Assembly (NCBI GenBank): GCA_004154925.1
Contig: QJNS01000003.1
Location: 682,001 to 746,000 of the forward strand
Origin: Monosporascus cannonballus
Lineage: Eukaryota > Ascomycota > Sordariomycetes > Xylariales
Direction: 5' to 3'
DNA: 64,000 nt
Of this stretch, positions 13,352-25,800 are shown one piece after another. How positions within the stretch are numbered: the stretch's first letter is position 1; every line of letters starts with the position of its first letter. The notes under the pieces were generated by a model. The model ran no database searches. It worked only from the letters and a program-made list of their open reading frames with translations, and was not told where the DNA came from. The position numbers and the translations under genes are program-made.

Positions 13352-16300
13352 CGTTACAAGCTTTTATTTAATAGTACCGTTAAATTTTGAACAATATTTA
13401 ACACTGTTAAAATATTGACTAACGCCTAGAAAACCCTTATTTAACAATTTTAGGCTCGAATCCGGAAATTAAAAAAAAAGTTCGACAACTTAGGGTTACG
13501 TTATTTACCTAACTCTTTTTCGTCCGCATAAAACTTAACAAGCCGGAGCTTTACGATAAAAAAAGCAACCTTTAGATTTTTTTAATTTAAGTACGAATTT
13601 ATTTTCGTTTTTTAAATCTTAATAATTTAGCGAATACGGTCCTAACAGTAAGAATATACCTAACGGAAAATGCGGTTAATTAATTTGAACTTATTATCAC
13701 AGATTTCCTGGAAATAAAAAAGCCGGATAAAGAAAATTTTATTAATAAGATCTTTTTATTTTATATTAATTTCAAAAATTAAGTACGCGATATTTCCGTC
13801 AATCCGGATAAAAAACGATTAACGGCCTAATAATTGTTATAATTCCCATAAAAACACCCGCATTCAAATATATTATAACCTTTAAAAATTTTACGGCTAA
13901 GGCCGGATAAAAAAATAACGAAACGGACGGCTTTATTGATATATTTTGAAAAGAGTTAAAAAATAATATAAAAAATAAAATTATTCGGATCGAAAGATTA
14001 ATTACCTGAAACCGGTAAATTATAAAGATAATTAAAACTAATAATGGACAATTTAAAAAACGACAGGAAAAGAATAATATATTTTACGTTCGGAATATAA
14101 CAAATTTAATTAAGGAAAAGAAAAAAACGTACCTTTTATTTTTTACGAAATAACGTTAGGACTTATAGAATTGGCGTTACGTATAAATAAGATTAAAGCC
14201 AGATTAAATGCTTTAATTATGGCAAAACCAGATATAAGGTTTATAAGTACAAAAACCTTAAGAAATTACGATAAAATAATTAAACCTTTATACCGGAAAA
14301 ATAATGTAAAAACAGTTAAGGAAACGATAATAAAGTCATTAATATAATCCAAACCAAATATATACCAAACTTATAACAAAAGGTCCGATAAGGACCATTA
14401 CGATAAAAGGTTTAACGAAAAAATACGAAAAACCAAAAAAGTTGCTGAGTAGGCATTACGAATATAACAAAGAATATTATAAAAATAATTACGGGAATAC
14501 CAAAACTAAATAAAAAAAGTCTATCCCGGAATCCCTAATTAATACGGCAGAATATACGCTATATATTACCGACGACGGAAATATCCTAATTCTGAAAAAT
14601 GGAAATAACATATCTACGAACGGATTACCCGTATGTATTATAAAGGATTTAATTTTCCAAATCGTATCGGCAATAATAAGGACAATAAATAATAATATCG
14701 ATATTTTCGAACTATAGCTCCAAAAGATATACAACAATTAGCCGAAACAAAAAGCTGGCCCGAAATAAAATATTACCCGCAGAAAAACCCTTTTTGTTAT
14801 TATAAATAATACAACCATGAAACGGAAAAGAAATCAATCCAGCGTACAGTAAAAAAGCATTATCAAAAGGTTATTACGGACATTTATTTTCAGTTGGTAT
14901 TTACTATAAACCCCTAAAAAAAGGAAAACTATGAAGGAAAAAATACGTAAATTTACAAAGAATCTCTGAAACGATAATTAAAATAATACATAATAAGATA
15001 TAATTACAAATATAAAAAAACAATGTATTCGATACGGAAAGAAATTATAAAAAACCAAAAATAATTAATACGGCTTAAAACAATAATACGCCGCCAATAA
15101 CAATAAATATAACAGCTTAACGTATTAAATAAAGAAATATAAGTTAAACTTAACAAATTCAAAAAAAATTAAAAAAAGGTTATTTATAAAACAGCCGCAA
15201 AATAACGAAACCTAAAAAAATTAAAGAGAACTCCTAAAAAAGATTTTAAAAGCGACAATAAAAAACGTTAATAACCTTATTACTTTAAATATGTAAATCG
15301 GAACGTTCTAATATATTGAAATAATAAATTACGGTGTTTTAAGCAGAAATTATATTTCACCAAATATAATTAATAAACTTAAATTATTATGAAAATATAA
15401 GTTGGAATCTTCTATAACGACGTATGCCGAAAATTAGGAATTCGCTTACGATAACGGAAAATTTATACGCGAAATTAATTATTTCGAAATTTTTATTTAA
15501 AGACAATATTAAATAATTAATTTCGATATCGTTTTATTTGAGAATTACGATATAATCTTAAAATATTTATGGATATGCCAATACAAAGTTTTCATTAATA
15601 AAAAGATTAATTAAATAAGGTTTACCTTATACTTTTTAAAAAAAAGATTTAAAATCTTAATATTTAATCGAAAATGGCGACAAATACAGGGATAAAGATA
15701 CGAAAAAAATCTTGTTATCTAGAGGAATAAAATACAAAAAAAACAGACATTAAAAAAGAATACGATATATCGTTATTATTATTAAAATAAAACTAAAGTA
15801 ATTAAATTACGATTTAAAATAACAATAACAGCCTTAAAAATTAGAAAATCTAATTAATATATTATTATAATACTATAAATACAAACAGTTTTTCAGAAAA
15901 GAACTTAATACGAAATTATTAAAATATAACGAATAAAATTTTAAAATACTTTTTAAAAAAGGACTTTCGACAAAGTTTTACCTTATTTATAACTTTAACG
16001 GAAACGAATTACGTATTTTCAAAAAATACCTAGAAAACCGGTTACAAAAAAATAAATACGATATTCGAAATTATTAGCAAAATATCTAATATTTTTTGTA
16101 TAAAAAAAGGAAAATTACGACTTTTAATTAATTATTAATACCTAAATAATATTACAAGTAAGAATTAAATATTGTTATTCTTAATTACAAAAATAAAAAA
16201 CTAATTTTACGGAACCAAATAATTTATAATATTCGATTTTAAAGATAAATACAACCTTTTTAAAATTAAAGGAAAATATACGTAAAAAATAGCCTTTAAA

Positions 16301-18680
16301 ATAAAATACGGATTATTTCAATATTGGTTATATTAATAGGATCTACGAACGTATTAATAACTTTTTATCCATTAATCAATTACGTGTTACGAAAATATTT
16401 CGATATTTTCGATATTTATTATATGAACGATTTTCATTTTTTCCGAAACGGAAAGAATATATATAAAATACGTTTATAAATTTTTTTAAACTTTATAAAA
16501 CGTAAAATTATTCGTAAATGCGGAAAAGAATTAATTCTATACATAAAAAGTAAAATATATGAAATATATTATTATGCTAAAATATATTAAAATAAACGTT
16601 AAATAGTTATTATAATTAGTAAATAACAGATATTAACGATATTTAAGGACAAATAAGTATTTTTTAGATTTGCCAATTATTATAAATTTTGTATTCGGAA
16701 TTTTAACAAAATAATTATACCCTTAATAAGTTTTACGAAAAAGGAATTTAAATAAACGTTAATTACGGAAAAAGTGTTTTAAAATATTAAGGATATAATT
16801 ATTAATAAATAAATATTAACTATATACGATTTAAACCGGTCCGTTAAATTAAAAACCGATATTTCGAATTATACGTTAAATATAATAATCGGACAACAAA
16901 ATAATTAAGGTAAATTATATCTTATTATATTTTTTTCGTACAAAGTAAAAAACATTAAATTTAAATACGGTATCCCAAATAAGGAATTTATAATTATTAT
17001 TATAATATTCCGAAAATTTAAATATTTTTTAAAAAGATATTTGTATTAAGTTAGAATTTGTATAAATTATAAAAATTTTACCCGATTTATTATAATTAAC
17101 CGATTTATAAACTAATAATTAAAATTTGCAAAAGAATTAACAAATTTCGATTTCGTTATGATTTATTAAACAAAATTAAAAAATAATACAGTAAACATTT
17201 TAAATAAATAACTAAATTTCGACAACCAATTAGTAAAAGTTAATTAGATAATTTTTAATACCATTAAAAAAGGATATTTACGCCTATAACAAATGACGAT
17301 ACTTCGGATAATATTTTTCAATATATATTAAACAGTTTAATAATATAATAATACATTTTCAACAAATTAAAAAATAAATGAAATATAATTTTTAAAAAAA
17401 TACCAGGAAATTTTAATACACAAAATATACAAATATTAGTTCTATAAATATTTAAGGGTTTACAAAACTTTAAAACGATTTTAATTTATATATTTCTTTT
17501 AAAACAAAATTAACGATATAAAATATTAGATGATAATATAATATTTGCGCCAAAACAAAAGTTCGAGAACATAAGTTATACGGAAAATTATAATTATTAT
17601 TAATTATAAAACAATTAAAATATCTAATTATATTTAACTTTATTATTAAATTTCCTATATCAAAAGATTTAACCAAAGGAATATATTACGATAGCATTTT
17701 TGTAATCGTCGATCGATTTACGAAATTTCTTTATTTTTTATTATATTACGAAAATATAAACGCCGAATAAATAAAATATTTCTTTTCAAATATATTTTAA
17801 TATGTACGGATTGTTTATAAAACTTATATTAAATAAAAAATTAATATTTGTATTAAAATCTTAATAAGGCCTAATAATAAAAATTAATATAAATTATAAA
17901 TTATTTAATATATTTAAACCTTAGATAAATAAATAAGTAAAGCGAATAAATCAAATCCTAAAAACTTATTTACGATATTATATTAATTATAAGTAAAATA
18001 TTGAAATTAAAAGAAATTATTAATCCCATAAATAATTTATAATATTAGTTATTAGAAAATTATAAAAATAATATTTATAAATACGAATTTTAAATTAATT
18101 TTAACAATTTGTAAAAAAGTACGCAGTAATGGTATAATTAATTTGAAAATAATTTTTGTATTAAAATAATTACAATAACTATATTAAAAAATAGAAACAG
18201 AATTAAACTTCGTATAAAATCAAATAAATAAGTACTATAACCAAAAAGAATTAAAAAGATTAATTTTCAAAAAAGAAAAAATGATTTTTTTCGTTATCAA
18301 AAATATTTAGATAAAGCGATTTAACAAAAAATTCGATTTCAAATATATCGGTCTCTATAAAATCGCCAAGAAAATCTTAAAAAATAATTATTAATTAGAA
18401 TTTTCACCAAAAATTAAATTCCATTTAACTTTTTATGTTTTTTTATTTAAGTTAATAACAGATATAATTAAAATGCATACGGCATAAAAGGATATAAAAA
18501 TAAAGAACGAATAAGTATACGAAATAGAAAAGATTTTCGATATGCGAAAATAAAACGGATTTACCAAGTACTTAATTAAATAAAAAACGTATCCGGATTC
18601 TGAAAATATTTGAGAACTCGCCATAAATCGTATTAACGCTTAATGCTTATTAAAGAATTTTTATTAATAACGCCGATGTT
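13352..18680 (+). pseudogene. Ep gag-pol remnant (Gag zinc knuckle, RT, integrase, chromodomain)
   Basis: Landmarks in order on the plus strand are: a zinc knuckle at 14209-14253 (C-F-N-Y-G-K-T-R-Y pattern, cysteines and the histidine changed to tyrosine by RIP); a segment at about 14489-14737 homologous to the same stretch of E2 and E4; the reverse transcriptase active-site region near 16405-16440 (Y-Y-M-N-D, from Y-x-D-D); the integrase core at about 17680-17800 (Y-Y-D-S-I-F-V-I-V-D-R); and a chromodomain at about 18510-18650 ending in L-L-K-N-F-Y. The order RT, integrase, chromodomain places it in the chromovirus branch of Ty3/Gypsy. Stops and frameshifts occur throughout, so it is not functional. 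Confidence 0.82.
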
Positions 18681-18713
18681 AGTAAAGTTAAAAATCCCCT
18701 AATTAATAGACGA

Positions 18714-19213
18714 TTAATTTGTGGATTTTAAGTTGGACTAGTCGAAAAATGGTGCGGCCTTTGCCGTTATGGCCTTGGCGGCCTCCAATTTAACCTGTTT
18801 TTTTTAACGTTCCAACTTATTTAATTCCTCCACGGATCGAAGGTTACGGGATAGTATACGTATTATACGATCGGCCCATAATTTCTTTTATTTTCGAAAA
18901 CGATTAACTTTAACTTACGTCTGTTTCGTTTTTTTTTAGCTTTTTTAAATTCCATTTTAATTTTAAGGTAATTAAAAACGAATTTTTTAAGTTAAAAAGT
19001 GGAAAAACCGTTAACGTTACAAAGAGCTTAGTTTCGCGTTACGTATTTTTCGTACCGGGAAAAATTTAACAACGAAATAAAAGAAAATGATAATCCGTGA
19101 CGAATATAATAAGAATATACGAAAATATTTACGGTTCGAAAGATAATTAATTTAAGTAAATTATTTCGTTTCTTTGTTTTTCCGTTAACCAGTTTTTTAA
19201 TACGACCTGATAT
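18714..19213 (-). pseudogene. Ep antisense ORF remnant: cysteine-array plus coiled-coil protein
   Basis: Opposite to gag-pol, between the chromodomain and the 3' LTR. It begins with ATA (presumed mutated ATG) encoding M-S-G-R-I, the same start as in E4. An array of tyrosines and cysteines follows (Y-S-Y-Y ... R-Y-E-K-Y ... L-C), interpretable as decayed C-x2-C ... C-x2-C ... C. Next come charged Lys/Arg/Glu stretches (R-K-x-K-K-L-W-A-D-R, S-V-E-E-L-N-K-L-E-R) and a C-terminal F-D-x-S-N motif before a stop at 18714. The total length is not a multiple of three, so small indels are present. The function is unknown; a DNA-binding role is inferred from the spacing in E3 and E4. Confidence 0.6.
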
Positions 19214-19281
19214 AATAGTAAAAGAAAGATTTCTAAAAAAAAAGAAATTTTCGGAACGAAAATAATGAAAAAAAGGAATCG

Positions 19282-19646
19282 TATTATAACTTAATAGATT
19301 ACGGCCTTGGAAAACGGTTATAATAAATAATTAAGTTATGTGGGTTAAATTACGTAATAACTTGACGGAATCGATCGTAAATCCTATAAAGCCAGGTTCG
19401 ACAAAATTAATCGTAAAACTTATAAAGCCAAGATCGATAAGTTGAAAAAGTCGAATATAAGATATTTATTATTTCTATAGTTTAAATAGTTATAGCTTGT
19501 AATATAACATCGTTACCCAAGGCACCCTTGGCATTATGAGACGTAATACGTTACTGTATTTATTGCTCAGATTCCCACGATATTCCTGCCAACATAAACC
19601 CGTCGACTTAAGGTTTAATAGCTGGTTAAACCACATAGTCGTCACA
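19282..19646 (+). repeat. 3' LTR of Ep
   Basis: Same length (365 bp) as the 5' LTR. Here the inner left edge is mutated (TATTATAAC for TGTTATAAC) and the outer right edge is preserved up to GTCGTCACA. The two copies together give a nearly complete view of the unmutated LTR. Confidence 0.85.
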
Positions 19647-21795
19647 CCGGCGAATAACCAAACCTAAACCGGGGACGTACCGGCAAATCGACGACTTATT
19701 AACTTTATTAGCCTTATTACTGTTATTAAAAAACCAGTATGGGGCTTATATCGAACCTGTTAAACGGCCGTAAAAGGTTTGCGACGGCCGTACGGTATTA
19801 TAACTACGAAAAAAAAGAATATATAAGGCCTAATTATCCCGAAATAAAATATTTTAAGTGTAAAAAGTCCAGACATAAAGGGAATTAGCGCCTAAAAAGC
19901 CGTAATTTCCTAATAACTGGATCGAATAACATATTATTCGGGGTACGAAAGGCTTAATTTACGGAATAGGGGGCCCCAGTTTTTCGGCTTAGGTTCGAAA
20001 TAGTAATTAGGCTTGGAATTCGAGGAAAATAGGTTAGGTATTAAGGTTTTCCAATAATGGCAGTATTATTTATCTTATTCGTAGCAAATTATTTAGGTAA
20101 TTACGAATTACTTAAATCACAAATATTTAATATTTTAATTCAAACCGAAGGTAAAATCAATAAATTAAATAAAATAACTAGTTATTTCGACTTCGAAATC
20201 TATTATAGGAAAAGCTAACAGATTCCGGTAGATAGGTTATTAAGGCGTTCGAACTTAAAGGACGTATTAGCGAAACAAAAGGTAAGTAAATAAATTTTAC
20301 TTTATTTCTTGGGGAAATTCAAGATAATATCCGTAAGGCTTCTAGTGATAGGTATTAAGGTAATAAAAATTCCGGGCTGCCAGTAGGTAAGCGGTTATCC
20401 AAAAACGGCCCAGGAATTAAAATACGTTTTAATGCTAACTATATTAAAGGATTAGGATAAGTTGGAAAAACTTATTGTAAAATTTATACGAATAAAGTAA
20501 TAAAAAATAATTTTGTAAAGTCGTTAATGTAAAGGTAATGCGGTAATAAGCGGGCTATTATAAAGCATATATGGTAAATAAGTAAAAATTGCGTATTGCG
20601 GTTTGAGGAACGGGTTTATATATCCGAAAATTACCAGTTACGAGGAAAATTAATATTGAATACCCATAACGGCTTAACGGTAAGGTACTAGGGGGTTTTT
20701 AAAACCGTTAAGCGGTTAAGTATTAGTTATTTTTAGAAAAATATAAAAAAGAACGTGGAAAAATATGTAATAACGTATACGGTTTGCTAACGGACAAAAG
20801 CTAGGCATTATTTACTTTATGGCGAATTAGGTTCTTTACCAATACTTATAATTCCTTTTTAAGAAGTTTCGATAAAAAGAATTTTTAGTTATAAAGGATA
20901 TAACCGTAACAAGTAATACCTATTACGATAAAAGGAATATAACAATAAAAATAATTTATAAGAGCTGTTGGATAACATAAATAAGGGGGTAAAACGGGAA
21001 TATGAAAACAAATAAAAAAAACGTAAAGATAAAACAAAATATAAATAATAATTCTATTTATCTGGGCAGTAAATTGCTAGCTATTAGGGAAATTCCGGTA
21101 TTACGCCGGACGGGTATTTAAAAACTTAAAAATCAAAAAAGAAATGACGAGATTATATAACGACCCAGCAGCAACCCCTCCATTATTCCTCCAGATCTTT
21201 GTTTTCCTCGTTCTTAGGCGGGGAAGTCGAATATCCGCAAAAAGGCGCTTATAAGGTATTAACATTTTAGGTAGTAACGAATTAACGGTTGCGGCATTAT
21301 TAATAGCCAGACGTAAGGATATATACGACCTTACGGTAAAGTTCCTAAAAGATGGCCAACCCCTTTTGGATATTTTGGAAGGCGTCGGCGGTACGCTTTT
21401 ACATAGTTACGAGTTCAGTAAGGTAATTGATTACGTTATCGACCGCCTTAACGTTCTTTTCAGAGGCGGCGGCTAGACGCTTAATAACGAAACGCTTGTT
21501 TTCCTGCCGTTTCGCCATAATAACGACGTTGGCTTCCGTTTTTTTGGTAACAGGCATAATGGCGGCGGCCTTTTTGCCCTATAGGGCCTTTTTTACGGCC
21601 ACCTGGGCCGTTTTAATAGCTTATTATATTTTGTTAATAATAGTCTTTTAATCGAGCTGTAGTTATAACGTTCTAAGTAATAAAAATTAAATAATTTATG
21701 TTAAAAGTATTAAGGTTAACGGTACGAGCATTTAAGATATTAATAAGTTATTATAATAATGCAAATAATAATGCAAATAATAAACGGTAACGTAC
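19647..21795 (+). mobile_element. Right part of element X: internally deleted Gypsy remnant
   Basis: The plus strand shows two Gag zinc knuckles at about 19800-19850 (C-x2-C-x4-H-x4-C, with tyrosine for several Cys/His). RNase H C-terminal sequence appears only a few hundred bases later (about 20185-20290, D-F-E-I-Y-Y-R ... L-L-R-R), followed by the integrase zinc-binding region at about 20597-20860 (R-V-Y-I-P-E-N-Y, then C-x-R-T-K-A-R-H and Y-G-E-L-G). Protease, reverse transcriptase and most of RNase H are missing between 19900 and 20150, so this is a deletion derivative. The part from about 21150 to 21795 is GC-richer and unassigned. It abuts the E3 left LTR. Confidence 0.65.
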
Positions 21796-22176
21796 TATGA
21801 CGGCTAAGCGGTTTAACCAACTATTAAACCTTAGTCGTACGGGTTTATATTAACAAAAGTATCGTGGAAATTTAAACAATAAATACAGTAACGTATCACG
21901 TCTCGTGATTCCAAGGGTGCCTTAAGTAACGATATTATATTGCAAACTGGTATTATCTAAAATATGAAAATAATAAACGTATATATCTTAATTCCTTTAT
22001 TATTGCTTATCTTTATTTAGGATAACTTTGCTAAGCGGTTACTTAATACTGCTTAATCGTACTTAATCGTGCTTAGTTAAAACCTACTAAGCACTAAATA
22101 CGTAACCCTAAACTAACGTAATTTTGTGATTTTGGCTGGACCGCTTTCGCAGGCCCAGGTAGCTTAGGTTATAACA
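21796..22176 (-). repeat. 3' LTR of E3 (U3 type unlike its partner)
   Basis: Bounded by TATGACGG on the left and TTATAACA on the right. The U3 side carries repeated GCTTAATCGTACTTAATCGTGCTTAG motifs not found in the 28075 copy. The outer left edge is preserved. Confidence 0.8.
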
Positions 22177-22240
22177 CGATCTCCCTTTTTCCCAAATCTT
22201 GCCCTTAAAAAATTTTTTTAATAAGCCTCTTCCCCTTAAA

Positions 22241-22841
22241 ATATCGGCCCGCATTATTAAAAATCGTCGTCAAGTTCTTTCGTCTATTACGTAACGCCAA
22301 AATTTACTTTTTATCTTTGACGATTTTAATTTTAAAGTTATGCCGTATTTTTCATGCTTTTCCAGAGGCTGGAAATGCGAAATGATAAAAAATCTTTTTA
22401 AATATAAAATATACGTTAAATGTAATTATCCTTCTAATAATAATAACGTTCCCTTATTTTTTAAAAAAAAATATTTTTACCGAATATTAACGTTTAAAAT
22501 ATAAAAAGGTATTTACGGAAAAACGTTTCTTAAAATTGCAAAAACGCTATTAATAAAATAAACGAAATTATTACATAATTAATTCGCTTTCGAAAACAGA
22601 AAATATTTTTTCGTTCGAAAAAAATTAAATTAATATAAAAGAATTATAATCGTTAAAAAAGCTGGAAAAACAAAAACGTTAAAAGCAGATTAATGCCAAA
22701 GCTTCCTTAACCGCCTTGGCTTTTTCCTTTAAATTACCTAACATTATTTGGCCGCTGGAAAACGTCGATTAAAACGTAATTATATCCGGTAATTCCGTCG
22801 CTGTTGGTAAAAGTTCTTTAATAAGCGTTAGGTACCAATAA
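22241..22841 (+). pseudogene. E3 antisense ORF remnant with Zn2Cys6-like spacing
   Basis: On the strand opposite gag-pol, starting at ATA (presumed ATG) with M-S-A-R-I. The array near 22345-22425 reads Y-F-S-C, six residues, C, eight residues, Y-K-I-Y. With Y as mutated Cys (TGY to TAY) this gives C-x2-C-x6-C-x8-C-x2-C, the spacing of the first five cysteines of a Gal4-type binuclear zinc cluster. Arg/Lys-rich helix-like sequence follows (R-F-R-K-Q-K-I-F-F-R). The end near 22841 overlaps the antisense of the chromodomain tail. Several stops and at least one frameshift are present. Confidence 0.6.
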
Positions 22842-25800
22842 GATTTTTAGCAGGTTCCCAGGTATTTTTAAAATCTGGATATTTTTTCCATTTATTAGCT
22901 TTTAGGTAAATCTGTTTTATTTTCGCATATTAAAAGCTTTTTTCATTTCGTATATTTATTTATTTTCCATTTTTATATCGTTTTATACCGTATGTACTTT
23001 AATTATATTTACTGTTAATTTAAATAAAAAGTTATAAAAAATTAAATAAAAGTTAATTTTTAGTAAAATTTCTAAGTAATAATTATTTTCTAGAATCTTT
23101 TAAATAATTTTATATAAACCGATATATTTAAAATCGAATGCCTTGTTAAACCTTTTCATTTAAATGCTTTTTGTAATAAACAAAACTATTTCCTCTTTTT
23201 CGAAAATTGATTTTTTAACAGTTTTTAGTTATAATATTTATTTACTTAATTCCGTACAAATTCTAAGTTGATTTTTATTTCCTGGTACAATTATTATAGT
23301 TATTCCGATATAAAAACTGTTTTAATACTAATTAAATAATTATTACGTATTTTGCTATAAATTTTTAACATAAACCCAAAATTTATATTTATAAATATTG
23401 TTTTAATGCTTTCGTAATAACTGTTATTATTAGTTAATTATATAATTAATAAATTTTTAACCGAATCGTTATATGCGTAATTAATACAATATTGTAAATA
23501 AACTTTTAAAATTTAACTTATCTATTTTATTTAATTATTTATTTAAGATTTAAATACAGTAAATATATTATACTTTAAGCCAATTTATATTATCAACTTT
23601 TGCAAAAACTTGTACACAAATATCGATCTTTTATTTAATATAAGTTTCATTAATAATCCGAATATATTAAGAATATATTTAAAAAATATTTTTTTTTATT
23701 TAATATTTATATTTTCGTAATATAATAAAAAATTAGAAATTTCGTAACGCGGTTAATAATTACAAACCGATTATTATAATATATTTTCGTAATTAAATTA
23801 AATATGATTAAATATCATAATTATTTTATAATTAATAATAATTATAATTTTCCGTATGGTTTCTATGGTCAAGGTTTTACTTTGGCGCAAATATCGTGTT
23901 ACCGTATAACTTTTTATACCATTAATTTCATTTTAAGATAAAAATATATCAGTTAAAATCTTTTTAAGGTCTTATAAATCCTTAGATATCTATATAACTA
24001 ATATTCGTATATTTTTGGTTTTAAATATTCTTTAATATTTTTCTAAAATTTATTTTTATTTTTTTTATTTTTTAAAAATTTAGTATTATATTATTAAATT
24101 CTTTAATATATATCGAACAATATTACCCGAATTATTACAATTTGTTATAAACGTAAATATCTTTTTATAATAAGATCGAAAATTATATAATTAATTTTAA
24201 CCAATGTTTTTAAAGTTTGGTCTTTTATTTAAAATATTTGCTTTATTATTTATTAAGCTTTTTTTATAAATAATAACGAAATTAAAGTTCGCTTATTTTT
24301 TACGTATCTTAAGTATCGTTTTATAAACTTTATAGTCGTATAAAATCGGGTAAAATTTGAATAATCCGTATAAACCTTAACTTAATATAAATTTCTCTTT
24401 AAAAAATGCCTAAATTCATAAAATGCCATAATAATAATCATAAATTCCTTATTTGGAATATCGTAATTTAATTCGGTTTTGTTTAACCTATACGAAAAAA
24501 TATAATAAGGTATAATTTGCCTTAATTATTCCATTATTTAATTATTACGCTTAATACGTAATTCGAAATCTCGATTTTTAATTTAAGAAGGCGGTTTAAA
24601 TGATACATAATTAATAGTAATTCGTTAATAATTATATTCTTAATATCCTAAAATACTTTTTCCATATTTAACGTTTATTTAAATTCTTTTTTTATGAATT
24701 TTATAAAAATTCCGAATAATTTTTCTATAATAATTAACGAATCCAAAAATACCTATATGTTTTTAATTTAACGTAAACGTTTATTATTTTATAATTATAA
24801 CGACTTTTTAAAAATTTATTTTAACATATTTTAAAGTAATAATATATTATAAATATTTTATTTTTTATTTATAGAGTTAACTTTTTTCCGTATTGATAAA
24901 TAATCTTACGTTTTATAAAATTTAAAAACTTTATAAATATATTTTATATATATTCTTTCCATTTTCAAAAATATAAAAACACTATCGAAATAGCAAATAA
25001 TAAAAATCTTAAAATATTTTTATAATATATAATTTATTATTTATTAAAGAATTACTAATACGTTCGTAAACTTATTAATGTAACCAAATATTTAACAAAT
25101 TTATATTTTGTTTTAAAATTTATGCTTTATTTATATTTTCTTAATATTAATAAAATTATGTTTATTTTTAAAATCGAATGCGGTAAATTATTTAATGCGG
25201 TAAAATTGGTTTTTTATTTTCGTAATTAAAAATAAAAATATTTAATCATTAATAATAATATAATTTAATTCTCGATAATTAATGATAAGTCGTAATATAT
25301 TATTATTTTTAAATTCGAAAAATATCGGATATTTTGTTTGTAATTCCGCAAATTAAATCCATTTTTATAACCGATTTTCCAGATATTTTTAAGAATACGT
25401 AATTTATTTTTGTTAAAATTATAATTAAGGTAGAACTTCGTCGAAAGTCTTTCTTTAAAATTTATTTTATAATTTTATTTATTATATTTTAATAATTTCG
25501 TATCGAATTCCCTTTATTAAAATTACTTATATTTATTATATTATAACAATATATTAATTAAGTTTTTTAATTTTTTAAGTTCTTATTCTTATTATTTTAA
25601 ATTTTTATATAATAGCTTTGATTTCGCTTTAATAATAATAATAATAATATATCGTATTTTTTTAATATCCGTTTTATTTTTTATATTTTATTCCTTTAAA
25701 CAATAAGGTTTTTATCGTATTCTTATATTTATATTTATCGCTATTATTATTCGAATATTAAAATTTCATTTTTATTTTTTTCGTTTGTTAATAAGGCATA

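Larger units (their letters stand above)
12987..19646 (+). mobile_element. Ep: full-length plus-strand Ty3/Gypsy chromodomain element
   Basis: Two 365-bp LTRs (12987-13351 and 19282-19646) enclose a plus-strand gag-pol and an antisense ORF. A purine tract, AAAAAAAGGAATC, abuts the 3' LTR as a polypurine tract. The flanks read GCGGC before and CCGGC after, so the target duplication is CGGC or a 5-bp duplication with one change. The element sits inside X. Total length is 6660 bp, normal for fungal Gypsy elements. All frames are destroyed by RIP. Confidence 0.87.

Noticed and set aside
21427..21651. 74-codon hydrophobic frame at the end of element X
   Set aside because: The opposite strand gives an equally open, Lys/Ala/Glu-rich frame, so the hydrophobic one is probably a complement artefact; neither is supported as a gene.
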